DNA from: Astropecten irregularis
Lineage: Eukaryota > Echinodermata > Asteroidea > Paxillosida > Astropectinidae
Direction of reading: 5' to 3'
DNA length: 64,000 nucleotides
Assembly: GCA_963971285.1 (NCBI GenBank)
Contig: OZ020246.1
Location: 21,063,217 to 21,127,216, forward strand
The translations under genes and the position numbers were made by a program. Below, piece by piece: positions 32,995 to 44,660 of this stretch; within the stretch, counting starts at the first letter, position 1; each line of letters begins with the position of its first letter. The notes under the pieces were generated by a model, which saw nothing but the letters and a program-made list of their open reading frames with translations, ran no database searches and was not told where the DNA came from.

Positions 32995-34730
32995 AGGAAG
33001 AAATGATGTACACAATTACAATTTTTGAGTTTCAGGTTTTAAGGTGACTGTCCTTTCCTTGTTGTGGTCTCTTGAGTTGTAAAAAGACTTCCCCTCACCA
33101 TTATTCTTGCCTATTTAGACACAAATACACCGCTTTTGCACCTTTAACTTCCTTTAAACAGATCGAGATAAATCTCTCTGAGACATGGGTCTGTCTGACC
33201 CTCAAGGAGCTACTCAACATTGTGAAGAGGATTCTCTTCAAATAATCTCAAATGCTTTTTAAGGAAGAAGAACAAAGAATCGTAAACATGCAATTTGATC
33301 TCCGAAAATATTTGCCATTTTATTTGTTCCTTCCACTGAAAGTTCAGTGAGATGATGTAACTGCACTTTCAGCAGATGGTCAATGTGAGATACAATTAGG
33401 TACTTGCATCTCTCTTTGATTTTTACAAGAGAAGATACATGGTGCGATGTATATGAGTTTGGGTAATGAGTATGGACGCAGTCGTCACTGTGGTCGGGAC
33501 AGCCGACTTTACTAATTGAGCAAAAAAGCTTTCTCTGAAATAATGGTCATCAGATTCAGAAAGATAGGAAAATAGACGTGATGATGAGTCCTGGGGGAGC
33601 AAATAAGTATTGAGTCAGGGAATATTGAACTCTGAGCCCAATTGCATAGTGCTGCTAATTTGTGGTAAGCGGCAATTCTCTGCTTAGCAGGAAAATCGTC
33701 TTAAGCGTAAAAGTATTTCACATGTTTCAGGAATCCTGGTTGAGCAAAGACAAATTGAGTCAGGGAATATTGAACATAAGCCTTAAGCCCAATTGCATGG
33801 TGCTGCTAATTTGTGGTAAGCGGCAATTCTCTGCTTAGAAGGAAAATTGCTTAAGCGTAAAAGTATTTCACATGTTTGCTTCTATACTTAAATGCATGGC
33901 AATATGCATTGTTGTGTCATACATTTTAAGCAGTCTGTGTGGGCAAGTTAAGTACAATGTATATATACTGCTTACTGTTAAGCAGTGCTTAAATTAAATG
34001 GTAATTGATTCTTAAGCTCACAATTATGTATACATGAACATCTCTATGTAAGTAGCCCCTAGATTTATACCTTAACAACACTTGCACTGTAAAGGTCTTG
34101 GAGTTTGGATTTTGCTTCTGTCAAATTCTCTTTTCTCAACTTAGAATCTTTTGGAGGGAAAGAGACTGCTCATGCTCCCATGGGAGAACATAATGTTTGT
34201 AGCCAGAGTTAACATACATGGTTAAAAAGTCCAAAAGAACTGGAGGCATTAACTATTTCAGACTTAACCTTTTAAGCAGCTTTACTCAAAGCAATTGGAC
34301 ACTATAAATTCCCGCACCTCTCTTCCCCACCCTTTCTGCCCCGCCCCACCCACCTCATCAACTGTCATATTACTTGCCAAGCAAAAAAGAACTCTGCTCT
34401 CTTAAAAAACAAAAGGCCCCATGATTTTACACCTCAACTTTTATCCACCAAATGACACATCCAATCTAGTTTTCTGCATTTGAGAGATTTGCTTTCTAAG
34501 GCTAGATCTGTAAGGTTTAAATTTCCCCTGCACTGAAAAATAAAGAGTTGTTTAAAAAAAATGCTAAAACTTTTAAGAGACGAGTGTTAGGTTTTAAGAA
34601 AAGAATCCAACGAGTGATGCGAGCTGGTTCATTTTCAACCGTTGTATAGAATTTTTTTCTTTTGATAACAACATGCAACATACAACTTAGAAATTTGATA
34701 TGCCATGTACACATTATATGCTAGTGACAG
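32995..34730. other. Gene-free apart from the direct duplication
   Basis: No exon recognised. Beyond the duplication at 33606-33880, the stretch is AT-rich with TTAAGC-type motifs. Confidence 0.5.
33606..33880 (+). repeat. Two ~125-bp direct copies, period ~146 bp
   Basis: TTGAGTCAGGGAATATTGAAC … CCCAATTGCATAGTGCTGCT … GGTAAGCGGCAATTCTCTGC occurs from 33608 and again from 33755. The copies differ by a few bases, so the duplication is recent. Content resembles TTAAGC-rich MITEs. Confidence 0.7.
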
Positions 34731-34995
34731 TTCCTAACCCTCTTGGTAATAAACCAGAAGCGAGCTAGGAGGAAACAAAAAAAAGAGCGTCGCCATCGAG
34801 AGAAGGAAAAATTAAGGCAAGCCCACAGACTAGACTCTGTATCAGGAGCCAGTGGCATTCGAAGAAGATGGGGATTATTTCTCCCTAGATGAACTAGGCA
34901 TTGAAAGAGGCATCTTGTCTATTAAAACCATTGACCTGAAGTCCTTGGGAAGAGAAGGCGACGAAGGAGGCCCTCCTTCAAGGAGAGATTACTAG
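34731..34995 (+). pseudogene. Frameshifted coding-like segment (unassigned)
   Basis: Two plus-strand frames overlap. Frame one is open 34731-34889 and gives a hydrophobic start followed by a strongly basic stretch (KRARRKQKKERRHREKEKLR). Frame two is open 34834-34992 and gives an acidic stretch (EEDGDYFSLDELGIERG…) to TAG. A one-base shift near GGGG at 34870-34873 would join them. The composition (transmembrane-like residue run, basic cluster, acidic tail) is protein-like, but no family is recognised. A GTAAAG donor-like site follows directly. Could be a decayed exon, an assembly indel, or chance. Confidence 0.28.
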
Positions 34996-36469
34996 GTAAA
35001 GAGGAAGAAGGGGGGGGGGTCCCTCTCTCTGATTATGGGCGAATGGGGCACAAGGTGGTAAGATACTGCTTCTCTTATAACTGCTGGGTATTTCTTTTTT
35101 CTTCGCTGGGTATTTTTTTTTCTCCTCATTTCAATTAAAGGGTAGAGCTCTGTGTATCAGGCAATAGTTAGATTTAGACTATAATATTTATCACTCTGCA
35201 TGTCTATACTGATGTAATTTCTGGTTGCACAATTTTTTATTCTGAAATCATAATATCCACTTTAATGATTTTGAAGCAAACATTTGAATTTTTGTTTAAT
35301 TTTGATGTGGTTTACATTTTCTGGAAAATTTATGTGGTGTCACCCTGGAGAAAGACTATAGAGTGGATTTCTCATTATTTTGAAATGGATAGATTGTCTG
35401 AAACAAAATGTGGCCACCTTTCAATTTCTTGTTGGTCAGACCCATGTACAACCCAGTGATTTTGTTCATAGATCATGTAATGAGCAGTGGCTGATCGACA
35501 TATGTACTTGTAAGAAGAAGTTGTTCCAGATATTTGAGCAACTGTTTGAACCCATCAATCCCCAACATACCCAGATAATTTTCTGGAGAGGAATTTCATG
35601 CAATAACAGCAAGCCTCATTGATTTGTTTGATATTTTGATCCAGCCCGGTTGACTAAGTTTCAAATTTTTACTGGGTTTTGTATCAGCAGAGCTTGTGAA
35701 TTCATTCCTTTTTGGTTTCCAAAATGCTATCGGGCATTGTTGTTCCTCAGCCAAAAGACAGCTCACCAAATCAGCCTTTTCATATTGGATGGTCTTCCCT
35801 TTGTTCCATGGGATCAAATCTTGTGAGCCCTGGGTTCCACCGGCCCAGGGGAACACTGACTACCAGTAGTGTAATATTTCATGGACTCCATCCATCCCTT
35901 GGCCTACTTCACCAAATCCCAACCTTAAATCATTCGGCTGATATTTGGAATTCTTTCGGTGCTTTTACATTGAAGTCGGCTTGTGAAAGTAAAACTATGA
36001 AGTATATTGCTATTCCCTCGCGAGTCACTTGTTTCTATGAAAATTTGGTTATTTATTGGAGGGTCATTGTCTATAATTAAAACACCTGTTCGAGTAATTA
36101 ATGGGCTGACACTTGCTGTATTTCACCTTCGAGATTTACTATTGGAATTTAGGGGTTTGTCAAGGGCCTCCTTGACCAGATGGTGAACTGGATGGAGTGT
36201 TTGTAGACTGCACTGGCCTGAGCCCTTGATGTATTGCATGGGGCCTTGGGGAAGGCAGCTGGGGCTTGATGTATTTGGAGAGAAGTCTCCCTCTGTGCCA
36301 AAAACAATGGAAATATTCTCATGTGATATAAAACTAAGACCCTTTTAATGTTGAAATGTTGTCTTGGTCCTGGCTTCAGCTTTGGCTCTTGATGTAGGAA
36401 GGCTTCCTTCAGTGAGTGTATATGAAGTTTAAAGGAGCAGGCATCAGAATAGACCCTTTCAGCTACATC
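34996..36469. other. Gene-free stretch
   Basis: A GGGGGGGGG run near 35011 and T-rich tracts. The plus frame 35712-36080 lacks domain features and splice context. Confidence 0.5.
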
Positions 36470-36627
36470 CAGGGATGTAAAACTTCAGATTTAAATACGA
36501 ATTCCGATTTTTTTTTTTTTGATTTTGAGTCAGAATTTCAGCTTTTTTGTGCTCTATGATACAAAAGTGTAGGAACCTTTTCCGTGGCGTTTTCAGATTT
36601 TGTTTTGTGTGGTCACTCACATCCCTG
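36470..36627. mobile_element. MITE family D copy 3
   Basis: CAGGGATGTAAAACTTCAGA at the left, GTGGTCACTCACATCCCTG at the right, with GTGCTCTATGATACAAAAGT inside. Confidence 0.7.
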
Positions 36628-38001
36628 TCCATCGTTTCGAGTTTACACACTTTTTTTTTAACTAGGAAGTGGAGCTTCGACTTCAAATGAAAAATGTGTA
36701 TTTACAGCTTTTGGGTGACAGAAATTAAGTCAAAGCCAAGGTTTTGAAAAGGTCTTTTGTGTTGGGCTAAAAAACACAGTCGCCACACCTTTGCAGTTTA
36801 TTGTCTAAATTCTTTACCAGCATCAATGCATATTGCATAATTACCAGTACTTACCTAGTCCAACAAGTCCATGGAAACCCAAATTTATGATGAATTTGGG
36901 CCCCAGATCAGAGATAACATTGTGAAATAGGCCTATAATATTGATTATAAAATGCTACGTACAAAATTTATTATGATAATCATTTTTCATGCCCATACAC
37001 GGTACCTCACCTTTATTTGTTGTACACAATCATGGACAAAGACAGACATTTCCCTAGGAATAATACACACGCCCACGCACTTGTTTGAAACTACTTCCAA
37101 AATTTAATTTCAATTTTGTTTAATTTCATTCAATATAAGCCAGGTGTTACACACACATAATCAAAATTATATCCAGTATTTTATTAACAGCAAATGTACA
37201 AAGGAGCAGTAAAAAAAAAGGAAACGGAAAAGAAATGAAAAATGTTGGGAAAAAAATTGTCTTATTTTATTTTGGTTTGTTTTTAAATGTACAAATTACT
37301 TGTTGTATTTACAAAACTGCAGTTGTGAGTTGATTACAATTGTATTCTTACTGTGTCCTCTTTCTATCGGTATGTTGATTTTGATGATATGCACGAGTAC
37401 TTTACTTTGTTTTGATCATAGAATCAATTTAGCTCTTCATCTGTTTCCCTTGTACCAAGTTGAAGATTTTTTTCCCTCAGTCCAGTTTGACCAAATAACC
37501 TGGGTGTGAGTTGTGCATGCACGTTCTGTTAGACTCTCTGTCTGTGTTGGGTCGAGTACGAGCGAGACCTGTTTTGCCTCTCATAGTCAATGATCCATTA
37601 AAGGGGAAATGCCATATAAAAACTGCACAAACTAATGTACGTACACACCTAAGCACATGCAAAAAATTTTGTCCGATGACAACCCCCCCCCCCCCCTCCC
37701 CCATCCTCCATCTTTGCGGTCATAAATAGCGCCCTCAATCGGGTATGCATAGATCGAATAAGATCACAGATGGTGCATGTATATAAATGTCATTTACATA
37801 CCTCGCAACATCCCTTGAAGAAAAAAACAAACAGTAAACCTGGCAATACAAAATAGGTAGAGAACGGCACAGCATTGGGCCTGAAAATTGTCATCCTTAA
37901 AGAAGCAAAAGCCAGTATTGGGGTACTTCCATTTACGGACTGAAATTAATTTGTTCAATGGGGCCATCTCAGAAGGGCAGTAGCATATGCAAGGTCAAGA
38001 C
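36628..38001. other. Gene-free stretch
   Basis: Contains a cytosine run at about 37683-37696. No exon recognised. Confidence 0.5.
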
Positions 38002-38229
38002 CAGGGGTCAATTTCACGGCCCTACTTAGCACCAAAATTTGCTAACCATGAATTTGTTGTCTTAATGAACACAGGATAAACAACCAAATTTCCATTATGT
38101 TATGTATCACTTGTGATTGTTCTTTGGCTGTTATTCGCTGACCATGGTCATATCATTTGTTTTATTGAGCTAGACATTTTGTGCTAAGCACATTTTGTGT
38201 GCTCAACAGCTCCACGAAATTGGCCCCTG
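38002..38229. mobile_element. MITE family C copy 3
   Basis: CAGGGGTCAATTTCACGGCC at the left, CAGCTCCACGAAATTGGCCC at the right; 228 bp, non-coding. Confidence 0.7.
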
Positions 38230-40088
38230 GTTAATAAGGTCATGACCTCCATTTCCTCCCATCTTACAGCCTGCCAAAAGTCGTACACCAATTTTAGATT
38301 CTATTACCTTTGAAATGAGCTGGCAAAGGGCCTAGAGGTATATGCCATACTTGGCATAGGCTATCCGCTTCTGTCCTGTAACAAACTCGGGCCGATTCTG
38401 CCGATTTTCTGTGGTATTTTGGAAAGTCCCCGTAATTAAACACTGCCATTGAATAGCCTGACAAGACAGGCGAATGACATTGTCCGAATCTCCACTCATT
38501 CTGTGATTGCCTGGTCACTAATCTTTCAACCATTGTCACCCAGTTGTTCAATTTGATTAAATACCAATTAATTATAATACCTCATCACACATTTTCACAA
38601 AAATACAGTGTAAAAATGTCAAAAGATTCACACCAAGTATACAAGAAGGGTGAACAGTGGTTTGGTATTAAAAGAAGATGACAATTTTTCTGCAGTTATC
38701 CATTTTCACATTTCGACCTAGATACTTGAAACACTAGGGGCACAAAGGAATTGAAAGGATAGATGTCTACTGATAAAGATGAGCTTGTGTATCGGAATGT
38801 TGCTTCTGCCCGAATTCTGGATTGAAAAAAAATTGATTGAAATGATAATCAGCTGTTCGCCAATCTACCAGGAATCTGCTAAACGAGATGTAATCTGACC
38901 CCACTTTCAATGATAAAAATGCTATTTCATCAGTTGCTGCTTATATGGATTCTTGTGGAATTTTGCCATATCTCATTTCAAAGTCTTTAACTTTATAGCA
39001 AATGACCATTCAGTTTATCATTTCAATCTCTTTTCATCCAGATATTTGGGCAGAAGCACAAATCCTAAAAGTCAGTCATTGCACCAGGGCGGGGCCTGGG
39101 CTGGATAAATATGTCACAAACCACTAAGATTAATCTTAAGATGAGTTTTCAGTATCACCATAGTGATTTGCATTGTGACATCACACTTTGCTTAGCAATT
39201 GGGATTGATCTTACACTAAAGATCAGTCTTAGTGCTTTGTGACTATCGGCCCCAGATCTGTGCGGTTTACATTAGCACACTTGTAACTTAATATTATCCA
39301 TACTCCAAAAAGACCAAGGGAAGCCATTTTTGATTCTATATTTCGTTCTTTATAGAACATCTTCATTCCTTCCCTGAGTCTTTTTGGAGTTTGTATAATA
39401 TTGAGTTATCTGAATATTATCAGTGGATCACCATCTGACACTTCTAACTTTCTTTTAGATATTCTTTTTCACCTCCCAAAGAAATTTGACTTCAGGCTGA
39501 TGTAAAGGACTGAAGTGAAGGACGTCTATGTCCACTTCTCAAATGATAATAGTACAAATCTGCTGATGTAACATGGAAATCAACACATTATATCTTGACT
39601 GATGAAATTCCCCAACAGCAAAGAAGCTAATTATTTGAAATACCGGTAGGCCTACATCTTATGAAATACCCAAACAGCATACTTTACAGTATGACTGTGT
39701 CTACATTAAGGTAAAAACGGACTACAGGTATTTTTTTCTAAACACTTTCTCATCTGATTTTACTTCTCTGCCAAAATGATGCCAGGACATACACTGTATA
39801 AAAAGTACTTTGATCATGCATTATTTTTAAAACATGTCTTTTTAATAGTGACAACCCACAAAATGTTCTTGACGTTAAAGCCCCTCCCAAAGTTCATAAG
39901 CACCACCCACAATTATAGATTTAATATTTTTCAGGATTTCAGATAGGTCACTTTAGGTACAAATTGTAGGCAGGTCATTAGAGGAATCAGGGATTGGAAA
40001 TTGGATAGAATTATACTTCACAAAGAGGCACACGGTCTCAGAAATTGATTTTATAAATATATACATGTACGTGTAGACTGTCAATTTG
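38230..40088. other. Gene-free; contains one more TIR element
   Basis: 39093-39254 is bounded by CACAAACCACTAAGATTAATC and GATCAGTCTTAGTGCTTTGTG, an imperfect inverted pair ending in GGCCCC. No exon recognised in the remainder. Confidence 0.5.
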
Positions 40089-40310
40089 TTTTTATAAAAT
40101 ATTTATAATCATTAAATAACCACATGGGAAACTGACTCTCTTATTCCGGAGATCGCTGGTTCGAATCCCACTCCAATCAGTTTTTTTTTATAAAATATTT
40201 ATAATCATTAAATAACCTCAAGGGAAACTGACTCTCTGGTATTCCGGAGATCGCTGGTTCGAATCTCACTCCAGTCAGTGTTTCTTTGTTCACTTTTCAA
40301 TAAAATATCT
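40089..40310 (+). mobile_element. SINE fragments duplicated in tandem
   Basis: Two ~97-bp copies start TTTATAAAATATTTATAATC (40091 and 40188) and each ends with GGAGATCGCTGGTTCGAATC then CACTCCA.TCAGT, which holds a B box. The second ends in GTTCACTTTTCAATAAAATA. No A box is visible, so each copy is a 3' part of the tRNA head plus flank. Confidence 0.65.
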
Positions 40311-40770
40311 ATGTTAAAGAAACGAATGGAAATCAATGCAGCCCTTGTGCTGCCAAGAAAGTCTTTTGTTGTAGCTCCATATTTTGTTGACTGATAATTT
40401 TGTCTATTAACTTGGTGAGCCAGTTACCATCTAGTTGCTACTTTGTTACATAGGAGAGCCTCATTGCTTGAGTGTGTTTTAAACCTTGTTGATCTCCAGC
40501 CCTTGAAATCACTGTATTGCGTAGCTTTAACATTATGTACAGTTTCTATACCGAGAATAAAAATACACCAACACACATCTTTCATTTGTCAATGTGTGTA
40601 CCGTAAAATACATGCTAAAAAGTAATCTGATTCTTCTATTTGGTTTCTACATTATTTGCTTTCCGAATTTTAAACCTCTGTCCATCTTTTACAAGAAAAA
40701 TATATCTTTAAAATGTTTTGCCAGACTTTGATGTTCAATTGAAAAGGCCTAATTTGAATTGTGGTGATCT
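40311..40770. other. Gene-free stretch
   Basis: AT-rich; no exon or RNA gene recognised. Confidence 0.55.
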
Positions 40771-40992
40771 GGGGCCAATTTCATAGAGCTGCTTAGCACA
40801 AATTTTGCTTAAGCATGAAAAGTCTTCCTTGACCACACAGCTTGCCAACCAAATTTTCATGTGATGTTTACTGCTTTTGACTTGTATTCGGCCATTGTTT
40901 GCTGAGCATAACATTCACAAGGGGATTTGGCTGGCATACTGATTTTATTTACCAAGGTTTTTGGTGCTTAAGCAGCTAGATGAAATTGGCCC
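40771..40992. mobile_element. MITE family C copy 4
   Basis: GGGGCCAATTTCATAGAGCT at the left, AGCAGCTAGATGAAATTGGC at the right, with the CTGAGCATAACATTCACAAG interior phrase. Confidence 0.75.
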
Positions 40993-42513
40993 ATGGTTCC
41001 CAGTGGTCCTTTCTTGCTGAAATGCATAGTTACTTAGAAGGGAACAAATTGGTGACCAGACTGTGAAGGGAACCAGTGTAACATATTGCATGTTGTGACA
41101 GATTAGAAACATTGAGTAATTATGTGTAATGCCCAAACATTCTATGATGACTAAGCCTTTCCCTGCACTGAGTGAAAAGTCATTGCTAAAGTTCTCATTT
41201 TATCTGAGCTGCTACATTCTTCCCAGATGATTAAACAAGAAAATAACTCTTGAAATATTTTCTTCTCTGAGGGGTTACTGAAGCAAAATGTAACATCAGT
41301 TTACCTGTTTTCGCGGTATTCAGTTTTCGAGGGTTGACCTTCTAGTGGTAGGGATGTGCAGGCCTGTTGCACAATCAGTGGATTTGCTTTGTATGGTACA
41401 TGATCCACTGCTAGCCAAACTGCAATGTCAAAAGTTTACTTTTGTATGATTGATATGTTTGTGTCTTTCTTGGAATGATTGCTTACACCCTAAAAAAAAC
41501 TGGTGCATCAAGAATTCAGCTTCATGGAACATTTGGTATGATTGATGTTTAGGTTGGACAATTAGTGCAGATGTATTTTGATCAAGAAATGCACAAACAA
41601 GTGAATTTCCTTTCACTAGGTGTCGGTCCAACCTTGCCATATTTGACAGGAATTAGGCGACTGAAAATAAATTAAGTATCTCCGTGAATGCATGTGAATT
41701 ACAATTATGCTGTGGCCATGTAAAGCCTTGCAGAGTACAGACAGTTGTAGTCTAATAGCTCTGTCTGTAAACTCCATATCGTCCTTGCATCTTTCAGATC
41801 ATTTGAACGCTGAATCCCAAAGTAAGATCTCCATTAAATTTCAGTTGATGGCCCTCCAGTATTCATCAACAATGCTGTGCTGTTTGTCCAATTCTAATTG
41901 CCATCCACCAAAAATAGCCGCTCAGGAAACAAGGACACCGCCCCCATCCTCAGATAACTCTTCATTTTCTGATGATCCCTGGTCAAATTGAAAATAACGA
42001 TTTCAAAAGCCTGGGGGATTTTTGTGTCGGTACAAGCCTGGTTGGTCGTTTTTTTTTGGGGGGGACCTCTGTTTTATTGCCTTCTGCTCTCCAGAGCAAT
42101 TTGCTACAGTCTGGCTTTTAAGGTCATAGTAATAGGTGTTTGATGAAGGTCTAGCCCATGTACAGTCATAAATCCAGATAATTGCAAACAGGGTCTTGGA
42201 CCAGACTGGCCTCCCTTCAAACAGAATACCCCAGAAATTGCTGCGGCATTTTCTCTGCTCTATTTGAAGGCTTCTCCTTTCATACCAAGTGCCCGTTGGT
42301 TTTTGGAGGGCAATGTTTTTCAGATCTACTTGTGCCCAAGGGGGTCTTTCTTGGTGTGTGCAATGAGGTTTATCATTTATCTGAATTCTTGAAATGCCTG
42401 TTTTTCCTGCAAAAACGTTTTATGGGTCAGTCGAAAGGGGGAAATCACATCTTAAAGCCTCTATGCAAAATGATGTGTGATTTGGAGATGTGATGTGGAA
42501 AAAGCAGTATCTT
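40993..42513. other. Gene-free stretch
   Basis: No exon recognised. The plus frame at 41707-41991 has ordinary composition but no domain, splice acceptor or start context. Confidence 0.5.
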
Positions 42514-42648
42514 AGGCCGTGTCCCAATTCTCTGGCTGCGGCTGCAAATTACACATGTACCTATGGCAGCCACTAGCCAGTGACTGCAGCCATTTTCCAT
42601 AGACTTGTGTTTTATTTGCGGTCACAGCCAGAGAATTAGGATACAGAC
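42514..42648. mobile_element. 135-bp TIR element downstream of APCDD1 exon
   Basis: GTGTCCCAATTCTCTGGCTG on the left is mirrored by CAGCCAGAGAATTAGGATAC on the right, with GCTGCAAAT / ATTTGCGG inside. It contains TTTATT (42611-42616), which reads AATAAA on the minus strand. Confidence 0.65.
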
Positions 42649-43004
42649 TTACTTGTAAAATAAAATACAAAAATCTTGTACTTTAATTTCAAAATTGAAT
42701 CTAGTTGATGTGTATTAATCAGCTACCTCGGTGTGTTACATGGCATAGTCAGTGTGTGAGTGACTAATTAACACATGAATAATACCAATTGTGATATTAA
42801 AACACAAAAGACTTGGCCGGGATTCTAACCCAAGACCACCACTGTGGTTTTGAAGATTCTTCTTCAGTATGGAGTTTTTCTTGCATGCATCCTTACTGGG
42901 TGAGTCCCATACCCTACTGGGTAATAATACTCTGTACATAACTCACAAAATTGCTTTGATATTCATTCAAATCACACATTGTCCATCCGATGAAGGATTG
43001 TGCA
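42649..43004 (-). other. Probable APCDD1-like 3' UTR region
   Basis: Lies directly after the stop codon on the minus strand. ATTAAA (minus, 42687-42682) and AATAAA (minus, 42616-42611) are the nearest poly(A) signals, about 320 and 390 bases downstream. A B-box-like GGTTAGAATCC (minus, near 42820) is present without an A box. Extent of the UTR is inference. Confidence 0.35.
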
Positions 43005-43742
43005 TCATTGTCTTAATGAGAAGAGGACGAGGAGTCCACACAGGAGGAATGTCTGAAGGGTGATGGAGGCTCTGGAGGCAGAGCCTTTGCCATCTTCGTT
43101 CTCTGACGTGACCGTGATGTCCATGAGGGGGTTGGCTCCCGCACAGTGCATCATGGGACTCTGATAGGATGTGGGCTTGTCGGCGACCGAGGGATCATCA
43201 TCTGTGGCCCTCTCCCCGTTGAAGAGGAGCGCCTTCCCGCCACGCCCTCGCTCCACCCTCATGAGTTCACTCTCTGTGTGCGGGAGGGTGATGCCAATCA
43301 CGGCGCACCCACCCGTGCTGGTCACCTCCTGGGGCTCGTTCAGGCTCCAGGAGCCCCGAGCCCCACAGTCGTTCTGGTTCCTGTTCAGTTTGGCAACCTC
43401 CATGGCATCCTGGGGCGTGATCCACATCTGAGAGGTCACAAACTCGAACTCGGTGCCGCCCATGACAATCTGGGACTCCATGCCGTCCGTGTGCACCCCC
43501 TTCACGTAGATGCTGTAGACGGAATGCATGCAGAGGGGATCCCGGAAGTAGAAGAAGTAGCCCTCCCAGGTGAAGTTGTTGTGGAAGACGAGATGCCTCG
43601 TGACGAAGTGAACCTTGCGGACTTCGCATCTCGTGCTGACCCACTCGCTGCGTAGATTGACCTGGTACTCCGTCCTGGCCGGTAACAGTGGCGGGGTGAA
43701 CTCCTCTGCGTTGTGAATTAACTGGCAGAAGCTGCAGTTTGC
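43005..43742 (-). CDS. APCDD1-like protein, terminal exon
   Basis: Encodes 245 residues to a TGA stop and matches the second APCDD1 domain and C-terminus. The exon starts right after TTTAACTTTCAG (acceptor AG at 43744-43743), in phase 0; the upstream frame is intron. Visible landmarks: CSFC at residues 3-6, EWVSTRCEVR at 33-42, sequon NFT at 56-58, DPLC at 68-71, GGTEF at 95-99, CGARGSW at 126-132, GGC at 144-146, LPHTE at 153-157, LLFNGER at 172-178, TSYQSP at 191-196, and a hydrophobic tail at 227-243 followed by RQ. APCDD1 is a membrane-anchored extracellular glycoprotein that binds Wnt and LRP and inhibits Wnt/beta-catenin signalling. The N-terminal half (first domain, signal peptide) is not in the window as far as I can see. 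GC is clearly higher than the surroundings. Confidence 0.9.
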   Translation of the reverse strand, partial: ANCSFCQLIHNAEEFTPPLLPARTEYQVNLRSEWVSTRCEVRKVHFVTRHLVFHNNFTWEGYFFYFRDPLCMHSVYSIYVKGVHTDGMESQIVMGGTEFEFVTSQMWITPQDAMEVAKLNRNQNDCGARGSWSLNEPQEVTSTGGCAVIGITLPHTESELMRVERGRGGKALLFNGERATDDDPSVADKPTSYQSPMMHCAGANPLMDITVTSENEDGKGSASRASITLQTFLLCGLLVLFSLRQ

Positions 43743-44477
43743 CTGAAAGTTAAACCACAAAAAAAGAAAGATTTTTTGAATGGAGTAAAGATTTGTCCGT
43801 GTGGATAATGCACTGTATAATTCATGTTGTTTGCTTAGAAGCTTGTTAATGTGATAAAAGATGGCTTCTAAGGCTTCTTAGATGGATACTAAGACTCTAA
43901 GGATTAGAGCCCACTGAGTCCTCTATTAGACTATGAATCTTTTATGAATTCCCTAAGATGCTGTCAGCAGTCACAGATGCTCGCTCTCCAAGGCAAGACA
44001 AGATGCGTTCTTGCCCAACCTTGAAGCCCACCTTTCAATGATAGCCAAGCTCAAGTTTCAGCCCCCTGTGATTTACAATTCAGTTTCATGAATCTAGGAG
44101 TATCAGCCTGGCACACAGTCAGCAAAGCACACAGACAAAGATGCGATCTTAAGATAAACACGGACCATATCCAATCAGTTCTTTGTGACTTGATAACAAA
44201 AACACTGTATAATACACATGGGATCTAAGGATGAAGTGTGTAATTATCCAGTGAATCCAATGGGCTCAGACATCATTTTTGTTGACTTGTGTCATTAAAA
44301 TCCCCCAGAATAACCTCAGATTTCTACAGACAGAGGTATAGACCGATCCGATGACACGACGTACCATCCGCCATTACTGCGGTGTCCTTGCCCGACTTTT
44401 GTATGGCAACAAAAGAATGTACGCTCCGTCGCACTCTTTACTTCAGGGTGTTCGTCCCTTGATACACCGCATGGCCA
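43743..44477. other. Intron of the APCDD1-like gene, start
   Basis: Acceptor region followed by intron-like AT-rich sequence. No further exon of the gene was recognised here. Confidence 0.6.
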
Positions 44478-44660
44478 ATTACATGAATAGCGCTCCGCAC
44501 TTGCGCTAAAAATAGCACACTGGATCTCAGACAAACATTGCAAACGTGTGGGTGTGGGTGGGTGTGCATGCATGTGCATGCATGAAGTTTGTCTGACATC
44601 CGGGGATTTTGTACATGCACGCGCTGGCCAAATCACTTGTGTGACGTCATTAGTGCGGAG
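44478..44660 (-). repeat. Dispersed repeat shared with 14733-14850
   Basis: In inverse orientation it repeats the GCGCTAAAAATAGC, CTCAGACAAACATTGCAAAC and GTGTG phrases of the 14.7-kb copy. Class unknown; the ends could not be set. Confidence 0.5.

Noticed and set aside
35712..36080. 122-codon plus-strand open frame
   Set aside because: No domain, no acceptor, unremarkable composition.
42815..42832. B-box-like motif in the APCDD1 3' region
   Set aside because: Isolated match without A box or tail.
43146..43655. 169-codon plus-strand open frame
   Set aside because: Exact antisense of the APCDD1-like exon; its openness follows from the coding strand's GC-rich codons.
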